Origin: JAOPZW01 sp963806015
GTDB taxonomy: Bacteria; Actinomycetota; Thermoleophilia; Solirubrobacterales; Solirubrobacteraceae
NCBI GenBank assembly: GCA_963806015.1
Contig: CAWDWM010000005.1
Location: 62,001-126,000, forward strand
Length of the DNA stretch: 64,000 nucleotides
Direction of reading: 5' to 3'
Part shown: positions 1 to 8,658 of the stretch, piece by piece
How the letters are laid out: every line of letters starts with the position of its first letter
How positions within the stretch are numbered: position 1 is the stretch's first letter
Made by a program: the position numbers and the translations under genes
The notes under the pieces: generated by a model
Seen by the model: the letters and a program-made list of their open reading frames with translations, nothing else
Databases searched by the model: none
Told to the model about the DNA's origin: nothing

Positions 1-1411
1 GCGCGGGCGAGTTGTCGAAGCCGATCGCCCGCTCGAGGGCGTAGGCGGCGTCGAGGAGACGATTCTCGCTGAAGGCGGGGCTGGTGAGCTGAAAGCCGAC
101 GGGCAGCCCCTCGCTCAGCCCGCTGGGGATCGAGATCGCGGGGATCCCGGCCAGCGGCATCGGCACCGTGAAGTAATCGTTGAGGTACATGGCCAGCGGG
201 TCGCCGGTCTTGGCGCCCAGCCCGAAGGCCACCCCCGGGCTCGTCGGGGTCACGACGAAGTCGACGCGCTCGAAGGCGGCGTGGAAGTCGTCGGCGATCT
301 TCGTGCGCACGCGCTGGGCGCGCCCGTAGTAGGCGTCGTAGTAGCCGCTGGAGAGCGCGTAGGTCCCGATCAGCACGCGCCGCTTGACCTCGGCGCCGAA
401 GCCGTCGTGGCGCGTCTTGGTGTACATGGTCAGCAGGTCGTCGGCCTCGCGGCGCAGGCCGTAGCGCACGCCGTCGTAGCGGGCGAGGTTCGAGGACGCC
501 TCGGCGGGAGCGAGGACGTAATAGGCGCTCAGGCCGTAGTCGGCGTGCGGCAGGGAGACGCGCTCGACGGTCGCGCCCAGCTCGCGCGCGATGGCCAGGG
601 TGGCCTCGAAGCTCTCCATCACGCCCGGCTCGACACCCTCGCCGGTGAGGTCGTCGGGCACGCCCAGGCGGATCCCGTCCAGGCGTTCGGCGGTGGGGAG
701 CCGCACCTCCTCGGGGAAGGCGACCGACGTCGCGTCACGATCGTCGTGGCCGACCATGTGGCGGTAGAGCAGCGCCGAGTCGGTCACGTCGCGCGTGAGC
801 GGCCCCGCTTGGTCGAGGCTCGAGGCGAAGGCGATCATGCCGTAGCGGCTGACTGCGCCATACGTGGGCTTGAGCCCGACGATCCCGCACAGCGCGGCGG
901 GCTGGCGGATCGAGCCGCCGGTGTCGGTGCCCAGCGCCCACGGCGCGCTCCCCGCCGCGACCGCGGCGGCGCTGCCGCCCGACGATCCGCCGGGCACGCG
1001 CGTGCGATCCCATGGGTTGAGCGCCGGGCCGTACGCCGAGTTCTCGTTCGACGAGCCCATCGCGAACTCGTCCTGGTTGGTCTTGCCCAGCAGCGGTGCG
1101 CCCGCCTCGGCCAGCCGGCGCACGACCGTCGCCGTGTAGGGCGGGCGGTAGCCCTCGAGGATCCGCGAGCCGGCCTGCGAGGGCACGCCCTCGGTGCAGA
1201 AGAGGTCCTTGACGGCGAGCGGGACGCCGTGGAGGGGTCCACCGTTGCCCGTCGGTGCCTCGTCCGCCACCCACAGATAGGCGTTGAGCTCGTCGGCCGC
1301 GGCGCGGTCGCGATAGGCCTCGAAGAGCTCGCGCCGGTCGAGCTCGCCGCGCTCGACGGCGCCCGCCGCCTGCGCGGCGGTCAGGGCGATGATCTCGCCG
1401 GCGGCGCTCAT
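1..1411 (-). CDS. gatA: Glu-tRNA(Gln)/Asp-tRNA(Asn) amidotransferase subunit A (partial, 3' end outside window)
   Basis: This is the amidase subunit of GatCAB. It releases ammonia from glutamine or asparagine to convert mischarged Glu-tRNA(Gln) or Asp-tRNA(Asn) in the cytoplasm. Translating the minus strand from the ATG at 1411 gives an amidase-signature protein starting MSAAGEII. It contains the catalytic Lys in LAVKDLF, the glycine/serine-rich signature GGSSGGSAAAVA holding the cis-Ser and the Ser nucleophile, and the downstream LGTDTGGSIRQPAA. About 470 residues are inside the window, so only roughly the last 10-20 residues are missing compared with the usual 480-490. The start overlaps the gatC stop (ATGA), so the two are translationally coupled. 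No gatB lies in the window; it may follow beyond position 1. Identity is very secure. Confidence 0.97.
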   Translation of the reverse strand, partial: MSAAGEIIALTAAQAAGAVERGELDRRELFEAYRDRAAADELNAYLWVADEAPTGNGGPLHGVPLAVKDLFCTEGVPSQAGSRILEGYRPPYTATVVRRLAEAGAPLLGKTNQDEFAMGSSNENSAYGPALNPWDRTRVPGGSSGGSAAAVAAGSAPWALGTDTGGSIRQPAALCGIVGLKPTYGAVSRYGMIAFASSLDQAGPLTRDVTDSALLYRHMVGHDDRDATSVAFPEEVRLPTAERLDGIRLGVPDDLTGEGVEPGVMESFEATLAIARELGATVERVSLPHADYGLSAYYVLAPAEASSNLARYDGVRYGLRREADDLLTMYTKTRHDGFGAEVKRRVLIGTYALSSGYYDAYYGRAQRVRTKIADDFHAAFERVDFVVTPTSPGVAFGLGAKTGDPLAMYLNDYFTVPMPLAGIPAISIPSGLSEGLPVGFQLTSPAFSENRLLDAAYALERAIGFDNSPA

Positions 1412-1692
1412 GCCGTGGGGCTGGGCACGCGGAAGCCGCCGTCGGCGACGTCGGGCGCCTGCGCGAGCGCGACCTCGCGCGGCAGGCACGGCCGCGGGAC
1501 GTCGGGGCGCAGCGCGTTCGGGACGTCGACGACGTGCGAGGTCGGGGGCACGCCGTCGAGATCGAGCTCGCCGATCTTCTCGATGTGCTCGAGGATGTTC
1601 GACAGCTCGCCGGAGATCTTCGTGACCTCCTCGTCGCTGAGCTCCAGGCGCGCCAGGCGCGCGACGTGCAGGACCTGCTCACGATCGATCAT
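1408..1692 (-). CDS. gatC: Glu-tRNA(Gln)/Asp-tRNA(Asn) amidotransferase subunit C
   Basis: This is the small structural subunit of GatCAB, which wraps around the GatA-GatB interface. The 94-residue product begins MIDREQVLHVARLARLELS, the standard GatC opening (V.h.A.LARL.L...E). It continues with the ELSNILEHIEKIGELD helix and the VPPTSHVVDVPNALRPD segment typical of the family. The ATG at 1692 is chosen because longer extensions lose homology. The stop codon overlaps the gatA start by ATGA, giving the usual gatC-gatA order. Length is normal for the family (about 95-100). Confidence 0.96.
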   Translation of the reverse strand: MIDREQVLHVARLARLELSDEEVTKISGELSNILEHIEKIGELDLDGVPPTSHVVDVPNALRPDVPRPCLPREVALAQAPDVADGGFRVPSPTA

Positions 1693-1706
1693 GGGTCCGG
1701 ATGAGT

Positions 1707-2159
1707 CTAGGCGCCAGGCGGCAGCGGGCGCGGCTCGGGCGCGGTGTAGGCGCTCTCGGGTGCGTCCGTGCGCTCGTCCTTGGTCGCCAGCCACCCCCCG
1801 AGGGCGAGGATGAGCGCGGCGAGCAGCCCGAAGTACGCGCCGGTCCGGAGCACCACGCTGTCGTTGGGGCCGGGCTGGAACACGAGCACCCGCAGGGCGA
1901 GGGCGACGAACGCGAGCGTCCCGACGCTCGCCGTCAGCACCGAGGCGGCGACCGCCTGGGCGACCGGGCGGTTCGTGGCGTTGGCGATCGCCAGCCACGC
2001 GGCGCACCCGATCGCCGCGATGCAGAACGCCAGCGTCACCCACCCCAGCGAGGACCAGCCACTCTCGTCCGCCGGGCCGACCCAGTCCAGGAACAAGGTG
2101 ACGAGCAGCGCCGCGGCCCCGACGACCGCGAGCCACTCCCCCACCCGCAGCCGTCTCAC
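1707..2159 (-). CDS. Small four-helix membrane protein, function unknown
   Basis: A 150-residue hydrophobic protein starting at GTG 2159 (MRRLRVGEWL). Four membrane segments can be seen: WLAVVGAAALLVTLFLDWV near residues 9-27, LGWVTLAFCIAAIGCAAWLAIA around 38-59, a third around 70-90, and YFGLLAALILALGGWLA near the C-terminus, followed by a charged tail. The start overlaps the folD stop (GTGA), so it is translated with folD. The gene lies between folD and gatC on the same strand. I do not recognise a named family; small proteins of this shape are common in actinobacteria. No function is assigned. Confidence 0.8.
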   Translation of the reverse strand: MRRLRVGEWLAVVGAAALLVTLFLDWVGPADESGWSSLGWVTLAFCIAAIGCAAWLAIANATNRPVAQAVAASVLTASVGTLAFVALALRVLVFQPGPNDSVVLRTGAYFGLLAALILALGGWLATKDERTDAPESAYTAPEPRPLPPGA

Positions 2160-3007
2160 CGCACCGCCATCCGCGCGGCCTGCAGCGTGTTGCGCAGCAG
2201 GCAGGCGATCGTCATCGGGCCCACGCCGCCCGGCACCGGGGTGATCGCGCCGGCCACCTCGACCGCCGCGTCGAAGTCGACGTCGCCGTGGAGGCCGTCG
2301 TCGGAACGGTTGATGCCGACGTCGATGACCGTCGCGCCGGGCTTGACCCAGTCGCCCTTGACCATCCGGTCGCGGCCGACGGCGGCGATCAGCACGTCGG
2401 CGCGCCGGCAGACCTCGGCCAGATCGTGGGTGCGCGAGTGGCAGATCGTGACGGTCGCGTTGGCGCCCAGCAGGAGCTGGGCCATGGGCTTGCCGAACAG
2501 GTTCGAGCGCCCGACGACCACGGCCTCGGCCCCTTCGAGCTGCGCGCCCGCGTCCTCGAGCAGCAACATCACGCCGGTCGGCGTGCACGGCCGCAGACCC
2601 TCGCGGCCCAGGGCGAGCAGCCCGGCGCTGACCGGCGTCAGCCCGTCGACGTCTTTCCCCGGGTCGACCAGGCTGGTCAGCTCGACGCCGTCGAGGTGGT
2701 CGGGAACGGGCAGCTGGCAGAGGATCCCGCTGACCGCCGGATCGGCGTTGAGCTGCTGGATGAGGTCGACGACCTGCTCGCGCGTCGCGTCGGCCGTCAG
2801 GCGATGGTCGAAGCCGCGCATGCCGACCTCGGCGGTCGCCTTCTGCTTGCTGGCGACGTAGATCGCCGAGCCGGGGTCCTCGCCGACGAGAACGGTCGCC
2901 AGCCCCGGGGGCGTCCCGTGCTGCGCCGTGAACTCGGCCACGCCTTCGCCGACCACGGCGCGCACGCGCGCCGCCACGGCCTTGCCATCGATGACTCGTG
3001 CTGGCAT
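2156..3007 (-). CDS. folD: Bifunctional methylene-THF dehydrogenase / methenyl-THF cyclohydrolase
   Basis: FolD interconverts 5,10-methylene-THF and 10-formyl-THF, supplying one-carbon units in the cytoplasm. The 283-residue product has the catalytic motif SAIYVASKQKA with the Tyr and Lys expected near residues 50-55, and the PVPDHLD and PGKDVDGL folate-site motifs. The Rossmann segment AEAVVVGRSNLFGKPMAQLL and the C-terminal PVPGGVGPMTIACLL signature are also present. Length is normal. It starts at ATG 3007 and its stop overlaps the next membrane-protein gene. A promoter presumably lies in the 88-base gap towards pcrA. Confidence 0.97.
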   Translation of the reverse strand: MPARVIDGKAVAARVRAVVGEGVAEFTAQHGTPPGLATVLVGEDPGSAIYVASKQKATAEVGMRGFDHRLTADATREQVVDLIQQLNADPAVSGILCQLPVPDHLDGVELTSLVDPGKDVDGLTPVSAGLLALGREGLRPCTPTGVMLLLEDAGAQLEGAEAVVVGRSNLFGKPMAQLLLGANATVTICHSRTHDLAEVCRRADVLIAAVGRDRMVKGDWVKPGATVIDVGINRSDDGLHGDVDFDAAVEVAGAITPVPGGVGPMTIACLLRNTLQAARMAVR

Positions 3008-3095
3008 TGCGGCGGCGGAGGCTACCGGGGGCAGCCCCTCAAACGATCGTTTGGGCCCGGCCTCGGACGCGCGCTCAGCCTCTCACGAGGCGTGC

Positions 3096-5288
3096 TCACC
3101 GCTTCTGGATCGGCGCGTACTCGGCCATGAGCTTGCGCTCGCTGCCGTCCGAGGCGAAACGCACCACGACGATGCCTCCGGGCTCCAACCCGACCACCAC
3201 GCCGTCGCCGAAGGCCGCGTGGATGACATCGTCGCCCATGCGGTACTCGGCGCTCGGCGCGTCCGAGCGCGTGCTCGACCACGACATCGCCCGCGGCCGG
3301 GCGTTCTGCGCCGCCACGGCGCCGATCGCCTGCAGCCCTCCCTCGCGGTCGGTGAGATCGGGCGGGATCTCGCTGAGGAAGCGGCTGGGCAGCCCGTAGC
3401 TCTGCGCGCCGAACACCGCGCGGCGCCGGGCGTAGGTCAGATAGAGGTCGCGCATGGCGCGCGTGATCCCGACGTAGCAGAGCCGGCGCTCCTCCTCGAG
3501 CGTGCCCTCGTCGAGCGAGCGCGAGTGCGGGAAGACGCCCTCCTCGCAGCCGATCATGAACACGATCGGGTACTCGAGGCCCTTCGCGTTGTGCAGCGTC
3601 ATGAGGGTCACGAGGCCCTCGTCGTCACGGCGGCTGTCGGCGTCGGCCACCAGTGCGACCTGCTGCAGGAAGACGTCGATCGTGTCCTCCTCCGAGGCGG
3701 CATCGAACTCGCGGGCGACCTCGACCAACTCCTGGAGGTTCTCCATGCGGCCCTGCGCCTCGATCGTGCGCTCGGCCTCCAGTCCGTCGAGGTAGCCCGT
3801 CTCGTGCAGGATCGCGTCGAGCAGGTCGCCGATCGGCACCTGCTGCTCAAGGCGCTCGCGCAGGAAGGCCATGGTGGCCATGAAGCGCTCGAAGGCCCGT
3901 ACGGCCGCGGTCCCGAGCCCCGGCACCGAGCCCGGGTCGGCGGCCGCGTCCCACACCGCCACCCCCATCGTCTCCGCGTGCGCCAGGACGCGCGACAGCG
4001 ACGTCTGCCCGATCCCGCGCTTGGGCGAGTTCGCCACGCGCGTGAAGGAGATGACGTCCTGCGGGTTGGCGAGGACGGTCAGGTAGGCGATCGCGTCCTT
4101 GATCTCCGCGCGCTCGTAGAACTTCGTGCCGCCGATGATCTGGTAGCCGATCTCGCGGCGCACGAGCGTGTCCTCGAGCACCCGCGACTGCGCGTTGGTG
4201 CGGTAGAAGATCGCGATCTCCGCGCGCGAGACGCCCTCGTCGACGAGCCGCTCGATCTCCCCCACCACGAACCGCGCCTCGGCGTGCTCGTCGTCGAGCT
4301 CGCGGACCTTGACCGGATCGCCCTCGCCGAGGTCGGTCCACAACGACTTCCCCATCCGCCCGCGGTTGTGCGTGATGACCGCGTTGGCCACGCTGAGGAT
4401 CGTCTGCGTCGAGCGGTAGTTCTGCTCGAGCCGGACGACCTCGGCGTCCGGGTAGTCGTCCTGGAAATTCAGAATATTCGTGATGTCCGCTCCTCTGAAG
4501 GAGTAGACCGACTGATCATCGTCGCCGACCACCGCGAGGTTGCGGTGCTCGCCGGCCAGCAGCTGCAGCAGGCGGTACTGGGCGTGGTTGGTGTCCTGGT
4601 ACTCGTCGACGAGCACGTGGCGGAACGCGGCGGCGTAGCGGGCGCGGACCTCGGGGAACAGCTCGAGGACGTTGACGGTGCGCACGAGGAGGTCGTCGAA
4701 GTCCATCGCGTTCATGCGGTGCAGGTCGCGCTCGTAGAGCTCGTACACGTCGGCGACGGTCTGCTCGAAGAACGAGCCGACCTGCTGGCGGTAGGCCTCG
4801 GCGTCGCGCAGCTTGTTCTTGGCGTCGGAGATCTGGTGCTGCATGGCGGCGGGCGTGAAGCGCTTGGGGTCGACACCCAGCTCGTCGATGCAGCGCTTGA
4901 CCAGCCGGCGAGAGTCGGCGGCGTCGTAGATCGTGTACTGGCGCGTGTAGCCCAGGCGCGGCGCCTCGGCGCGCAGCAGGCGCGCGCAGGCGGCATGGAA
5001 GGTCATGACCCACATGCCGCGCGTGGAGTGCCCGAGCAGCAGCTCGACGCGCTCGCGCATCTCCTGCGCGGCCTTGTTCGTGAAGGTGATGGCCAGCAGC
5101 TCGCCGGCGCGCGCGCGCCCGGTCTGCACGAGCCAGGCGATGCGATGGGTGAGCACGCGCGTCTTGCCCGAGCCGGCGCCGGCCAGGATGAGCAGGGGGC
5201 CTTCGCCGTGGGTCACGGCAGCGCGCTGGGGCGCGTTGAGGCCCTCCAGCAGAGCCTTGATGCGGTCGTCGGCGGCGGCCTCGGGCAC
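3096..5288 (-). CDS. pcrA: ATP-dependent DNA helicase, UvrD/PcrA type
   Basis: A superfamily-1 3'-5' DNA helicase for repair and rolling-circle replication. The reading frame is open upstream to 5690, but homology begins at VPEAAADDRIKALLEGLN, so the GTG at 5288 is preferred (730 residues, close to the usual 720-780). Visible motifs are the Q-motif LNAPQRAAV, Walker A AGAGSGKT near residues 36-43, DEYQDTN (Walker B), VGDDDQSVYSFRGA (motif III), EQNYRST (motif IV), TLHNAKGLEYPIVF (motif V) and YVGITRAMRDLYLT (motif VI). The C-terminal Tudor-like segment (GDDVIHAAFGDGVVVGLE) binds RNA polymerase in PcrA homologues. The gene is divergent from the CAP-protein gene across about 160 bases. Confidence 0.96.
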   Translation of the reverse strand: MPEAAADDRIKALLEGLNAPQRAAVTHGEGPLLILAGAGSGKTRVLTHRIAWLVQTGRARAGELLAITFTNKAAQEMRERVELLLGHSTRGMWVMTFHAACARLLRAEAPRLGYTRQYTIYDAADSRRLVKRCIDELGVDPKRFTPAAMQHQISDAKNKLRDAEAYRQQVGSFFEQTVADVYELYERDLHRMNAMDFDDLLVRTVNVLELFPEVRARYAAAFRHVLVDEYQDTNHAQYRLLQLLAGEHRNLAVVGDDDQSVYSFRGADITNILNFQDDYPDAEVVRLEQNYRSTQTILSVANAVITHNRGRMGKSLWTDLGEGDPVKVRELDDEHAEARFVVGEIERLVDEGVSRAEIAIFYRTNAQSRVLEDTLVRREIGYQIIGGTKFYERAEIKDAIAYLTVLANPQDVISFTRVANSPKRGIGQTSLSRVLAHAETMGVAVWDAAADPGSVPGLGTAAVRAFERFMATMAFLRERLEQQVPIGDLLDAILHETGYLDGLEAERTIEAQGRMENLQELVEVAREFDAASEEDTIDVFLQQVALVADADSRRDDEGLVTLMTLHNAKGLEYPIVFMIGCEEGVFPHSRSLDEGTLEEERRLCYVGITRAMRDLYLTYARRRAVFGAQSYGLPSRFLSEIPPDLTDREGGLQAIGAVAAQNARPRAMSWSSTRSDAPSAEYRMGDDVIHAAFGDGVVVGLEPGGIVVVRFASDGSERKLMAEYAPIQKR

Positions 5289-5448
5289 GACCGCTGAGCA
5301 TACGACGGCGGGCGGCGGGGGCCGCTTGGCGCACGCGACCGGCTGGCGCAAACCGTCTATGCGCCAAAATCCGCCGGGGAGCAGGCTGTGGAGACCGTCG
5401 GCCGATCGCTTGGTCAATCGGTGACCGCCTGGGGCAGCCCTTTCGCCC

Positions 5449-6111
5449 ATGAGCGGCAAGGATGCGCTCGGCTTGGCGGTTGCGACGGTCCTCCTGCTCG
5501 CTCTCCCACCAGCTGTGGCCTCAGCAACGGACTGCCCGCACAGCGGGGACCTCGTCACCGCGCTCTCGGCGCCCGACCGTCGAGCCGCCCTGCTCTGCGT
5601 GATCGACGCGGAGCGCACGGCACGCGACATCCCCGCCGTGCGCGCCAACCCGCAGCTCTCGCTCGCGGCACAGGGCCACGCCGACGACATGGTCGTGCGG
5701 CACTTCTTCGATCACGTGACGCCCGGCGGCTCGACGCTCGGCGACCGGGTCAACGCAACCGGCTACATCGCGCACCGCCGCGACTGGGAGCTCGGCGAGG
5801 CGATCGCCTGGGCCCAACAGCCGCTCGACACGCCCGCGACCCTCATGCGCGCCTGGCTGGGCAGCCCCGACCACCGCGCGATCATCCTCGATCGCGTCTT
5901 CCGCGATGTCGGGATCGGCGTGACGGCGGGGCTGACCGACGGCTCGAGCGGGCTCGGCGCCACCGCTGTCCTGGACTTCGGCTTCCGCACCTCGTCGCCT
6001 ACGCTGCCGCGATGGCGCTCGGCGACCTCGTGCGCGCGCACGGCGCGGACATCGCAGCACAAGCGCGCTCGGTGCGCATCGACCTCGACGCGCTCGAAGC
6101 GCTCGAGCTAG
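5449..6111 (+). CDS. Secreted CAP/SCP-domain protein
   Basis: The protein starts with a Sec signal peptide (hydrophobic LAVATVLLLALPPAVASA, residues about 9-26). One CAP domain follows: LLCVIDAERTARDIPAV, HADDMVVRHFFDHVTPGG with the paired His residues, GYIAHRRDWELGEAIAWA, and MRAWLGSPDHRAIILDRVF. Bacterial CAP proteins are extracellular and their biochemical role is mostly unknown. The domain is complete by residue about 185 (VLDFGF). The remaining 35 or so residues are Arg/Ser/Thr-rich and are read out of frame across the start of the next gene, so the tail may be a read-through extension. The gene overlaps its neighbour by 100 bases. Confidence 0.85.
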   Translation: MSGKDALGLAVATVLLLALPPAVASATDCPHSGDLVTALSAPDRRAALLCVIDAERTARDIPAVRANPQLSLAAQGHADDMVVRHFFDHVTPGGSTLGDRVNATGYIAHRRDWELGEAIAWAQQPLDTPATLMRAWLGSPDHRAIILDRVFRDVGIGVTAGLTDGSSGLGATAVLDFGFRTSSPTLPRWRSATSCARTARTSQHKRARCASTSTRSKRSS

Positions 6112-6884
6112 GCGACCCGCCGGAGCTCGACCCTCAGCGTCACTACCTGGAGGGCCCGGCCGCCGACGTGGCCGACTACCTCCTGACGCTGGACGCGATC
6201 AACTTCGGCTCCGGGTGGTTTCCCACGCTGCGCAAGCGCACGGGCTCGTCGGGCTACTTCACCGTCGCCTGGGGCCTCGCCGATCGCTGGCGCGCCGGCG
6301 CCGGGTGGACCGCCGCGCAGCTGCGCGCGATGCGCACCGAGGAGGTCGCCGACACGCTCGGCCAGCGCCGCGACCACGAGCTCATGGCCATCTACGCCCA
6401 GGCACTGCGCGAGCTCGGCCGCTTCCTCGGCGCCCGGCGCGCCCTCGACGTCGTCGAGCAGGCGCGCGGCTCGGCGGTGCGCATGGCCGAGCTGCTCGCC
6501 GGCGGGATGACCATGTGGCAGGACACCGGCTTCTACAAGCGCGCGCAGATCGCTCCCAGCGACCTCGCGCTGGGCGGCGTCGCCGAGTTCGGCGACCTCG
6601 ACGCGCTCACGATTTTCGCCGACAACCTCGTGCCCCACGTCCTGCGCTGCGAGGGCGTGCTCATCTACGACGAGGGCCTGGCCGCCCACATCGACGCCGA
6701 GCGGCTCCTGCGCCCCGGCCCGCAGGAGCGCGAGATCCGCGGTTGCGCCATCCACGCGTGCGCGGCCATTGCCCAGCGCAGCGGCTGGACCGAGCGCGAC
6801 ATCGACAACGCGCTCTGGTACCGCGGCCAGCGCCCCGAGTACAAGGCGCGGCCGCGGCACCGCTGCCGCACCGTCTACTACTAG
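6012..6884 (+). CDS. Queuosine salvage protein (DUF2419, Qng1-like nucleoside glycosidase)
   Basis: A 290-residue protein of the queuosine-salvage family, whose characterised members release queuine from queuosine 5'-monophosphate. Recognisable features are the N-terminal segment SVRIDLDALEALEL, the DAINFGSGWFPTLRKR block, the GSSGYFTVAWGL segment, DTGFYKRAQI, and the conserved LTIFADNLVPHVLRCEGVL block near residues 195-215. A C-terminal tail (IDNALWYRGQRPEYKARPRHRCRTVYY region) follows. ATG 6012 is chosen because the homology-like N-terminus starts there. It overlaps the CAP gene by 100 bases in another frame and its stop overlaps, convergently, the ABC permease stop. I see no queuine transporter or tgt nearby. 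Confidence 0.85.
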   Translation: MALGDLVRAHGADIAAQARSVRIDLDALEALELGDPPELDPQRHYLEGPAADVADYLLTLDAINFGSGWFPTLRKRTGSSGYFTVAWGLADRWRAGAGWTAAQLRAMRTEEVADTLGQRRDHELMAIYAQALRELGRFLGARRALDVVEQARGSAVRMAELLAGGMTMWQDTGFYKRAQIAPSDLALGGVAEFGDLDALTIFADNLVPHVLRCEGVLIYDEGLAAHIDAERLLRPGPQEREIRGCAIHACAAIAQRSGWTERDIDNALWYRGQRPEYKARPRHRCRTVYY

Positions 6885-7723
6885 CCGCTGCGCTTGAGCT
6901 TGCCGTGGCGCTTGGCGTAGCGCTCGCCCGCGGCGAAGACGGCGAGGCCGAGCGGGATCGCGACGGTGCCCAGCACGAGCAGCGGCCACAGGTCGCCCCA
7001 CACCGCCCCCAGGCCGGCGCCGTCGAGCACGCTCGCGCGGATCCCGTGCAGGGCGTAGGTGGCGGGCGAGATCGTGGCGATCGCCTGCATCCAGCCCGGC
7101 ATCACGTCGACCGGGTAGTAGACGCCCGAGACGACGAGCAGGAGCCCCTGGGCGATGAAGCCGAGCTGGGCGCCCTTCTCCGGCGAGACCAGCGGCAGGA
7201 TCGCGGTCACCATCCCGACCCCGACGAACGAGATCGACGCCACCGCCAGCAGCACCAGGGCCGCCAGGAAGTCCGCCTGCGGGAAGGCCAGGCCGAAGAA
7301 CAGCGCCACCACTCCGAAGAGCGCCGCCGTGCGCAGCAGCCCGTAGAGGACGCCGAACGTCCCCATGCCGAGCAGGTGCACCGGCCGCGCCAGCGGAGCC
7401 ATGAACGTGTACTCGATGGTCCCCTCCCAGCGCTCCCACGCGACGGTCTCGGTGAGGATCTCGAAGATGATCCCCAGGTAGGACCAGATCACCGCGCCGA
7501 TGAGCAGGCTCGCCGCCTGGCGCTCGACGTCGAGCTGCCCGCCGGTCGCCTCGACGCCCTTGGCGATGAAGACGATCGTCAGGGTGTTGGCCACCGTCCA
7601 GGCGAAGAACGCGAGCTCCCACCAGCCATAGCGCTTGACCAGGTAGGAGTTGCGCTCGACGACGCCCATGAGCGCGATCGCCTGGCCGCGCCACGCGCCG
7701 CGGGTGGTCGTGGTGCTCATCAC
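6881..7723 (-). CDS. ABC-2 type transporter permease
   Basis: The integral-membrane half of an ABC exporter, 280 residues with about six membrane segments. These include WWELAFFAWTVANTLTIVFIA, LIGAVIWSYLGIIFEILTETV, MGTFGVLYGLLRTAALFGVVALFFGLAF, a central GVGMVTAI stretch, GFIAQGLLLVVSGVYYPVDVMP (the hallmark of ABC-2 permeases) and a last helix around PLLVLGTVAIPLGLAVFAAG. The start is GTG 7723 or ATG 7720; both overlap the stop of the ATPase gene upstream, so the pair is coupled. The substrate cannot be deduced; drug or lipid export is usual for this class. Confidence 0.9.
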   Translation of the reverse strand: MMSTTTTRGAWRGQAIALMGVVERNSYLVKRYGWWELAFFAWTVANTLTIVFIAKGVEATGGQLDVERQAASLLIGAVIWSYLGIIFEILTETVAWERWEGTIEYTFMAPLARPVHLLGMGTFGVLYGLLRTAALFGVVALFFGLAFPQADFLAALVLLAVASISFVGVGMVTAILPLVSPEKGAQLGFIAQGLLLVVSGVYYPVDVMPGWMQAIATISPATYALHGIRASVLDGAGLGAVWGDLWPLLVLGTVAIPLGLAVFAAGERYAKRHGKLKRSG

Positions 7724-8514
7724 GCGGCCTCCTCGTCGTCGTCATCATCCGCGTCCTCGAGCACCCGGCCCGTGGCCGCCATGAACGCCTCCTCCAGCGT
7801 GCTCGCGCCGTAGCGCCGGCGCAGGGCGGCGGAGGTGTCCAGCGCCAGCAGCCGCCCACCGTCGAGGATCCCGACGCGGTCGGCGAGCACCTCGGCCTCG
7901 GCCATGTCGTGCGTGCACAGCAGCGTCGTGGTGTCGTGGGTGCGGCGCACCTCCCCGATGAAGGCCTGGACCTCGCGCTTGGCCCGCGGGTCGAGGCCGG
8001 TGGTCGGCTCGTCGAGCAGCAGCAGGGTCGGCGAGGTCAGCAGCGCGCGGGCCAGTGCGACCTTCTGCTGCATCCCGCGCGACAGGTCCTCCATCGGGGC
8101 CGCCGCCCGGCGCGCCGGGAAGCCGACGGCCGCGAGGATCTCGGGGATCCGCGCACGCGTGTACGCCGGCGTCAGGCCGTAGAACCGCGCGGCGTAGGAC
8201 AGGTTCTCGTTGGCCGACAGGCGCTTGAAGAACGCCGCCTCGACCGAGACCCGATTGACCAGGCGGCGCACCTCGCGCTCCTCGCGCAGGACGTCGTGGC
8301 CGAAGACGCGGGCGCTGCCTCCGTCGTGGATCAGCAACGTGGACAGGACGCGCACGAGCGTCGACTTGCCCGACCCGTTGCATCCCAGCACGGCCACGCA
8401 CTCGCCCCGGGCGATGGTGAACGACACGCCGTCGAGCGCCGCGACGCGCACGCGGCGACGGCCCTGACGGCGAACGAACTGCTTGGTGAGACCGACGACT
8501 TCGACTGCAGGCAC
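7720..8514 (-). CDS. ABC transporter ATP-binding protein (DrrA-like)
   Basis: The nucleotide-binding subunit partnering the ABC-2 permease directly downstream. The 264 residues contain Walker A GCNGSGKST near residue 45 (Cys-Asn in place of the more usual Pro-Asn/Ala-Asn), a Q-loop-region SVEAAFFKRLSANENL, the ABC signature in the degenerate form LSRGMQQKVALARALL, Walker B LLLLDEPTTGLD, and the H-loop LLCTHDM. The C-terminus ends in an acidic Asp/Glu run. It starts at GTG 8514 (MPAVEVVGLTKQF). ATPases of this size with an ABC-2 partner export antibiotics or cell-envelope components; the substrate is not known here. Confidence 0.92.
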   Translation of the reverse strand: MPAVEVVGLTKQFVRRQGRRRVRVAALDGVSFTIARGECVAVLGCNGSGKSTLVRVLSTLLIHDGGSARVFGHDVLREEREVRRLVNRVSVEAAFFKRLSANENLSYAARFYGLTPAYTRARIPEILAAVGFPARRAAAPMEDLSRGMQQKVALARALLTSPTLLLLDEPTTGLDPRAKREVQAFIGEVRRTHDTTTLLCTHDMAEAEVLADRVGILDGGRLLALDTSAALRRRYGASTLEEAFMAATGRVLEDADDDDDEEAA

Positions 8515-8658
8515 GACATGCTCCTCACGCGAAAAACGAACCGGACAGGGGCCAGTGTCCGAGGCGGTGCTCGGCTACGAGGGTGGCCCTAGCGGTGCGC
8601 GAGGAACATCGCCGACGACGGTAGCACCGCCGCCGACGATGCGCCACAGCGATCTACA

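Noticed and set aside
281..1813. 510-codon plus-strand frame over gatA and gatC
   Set aside because: It is the antisense shadow of gatA/gatC; the translation is His/Ala/Gly/Arg-rich with no motif.
2928..5297. 789-codon plus-strand frame opposite pcrA
   Set aside because: Antisense shadow of pcrA; high GC at third positions keeps it open and no domain is visible.
5289..5690. 134-codon N-terminal extension of pcrA
   Set aside because: It has no similarity to PcrA and overlaps the divergent CAP-protein gene; GTG 5288 matches the family start.
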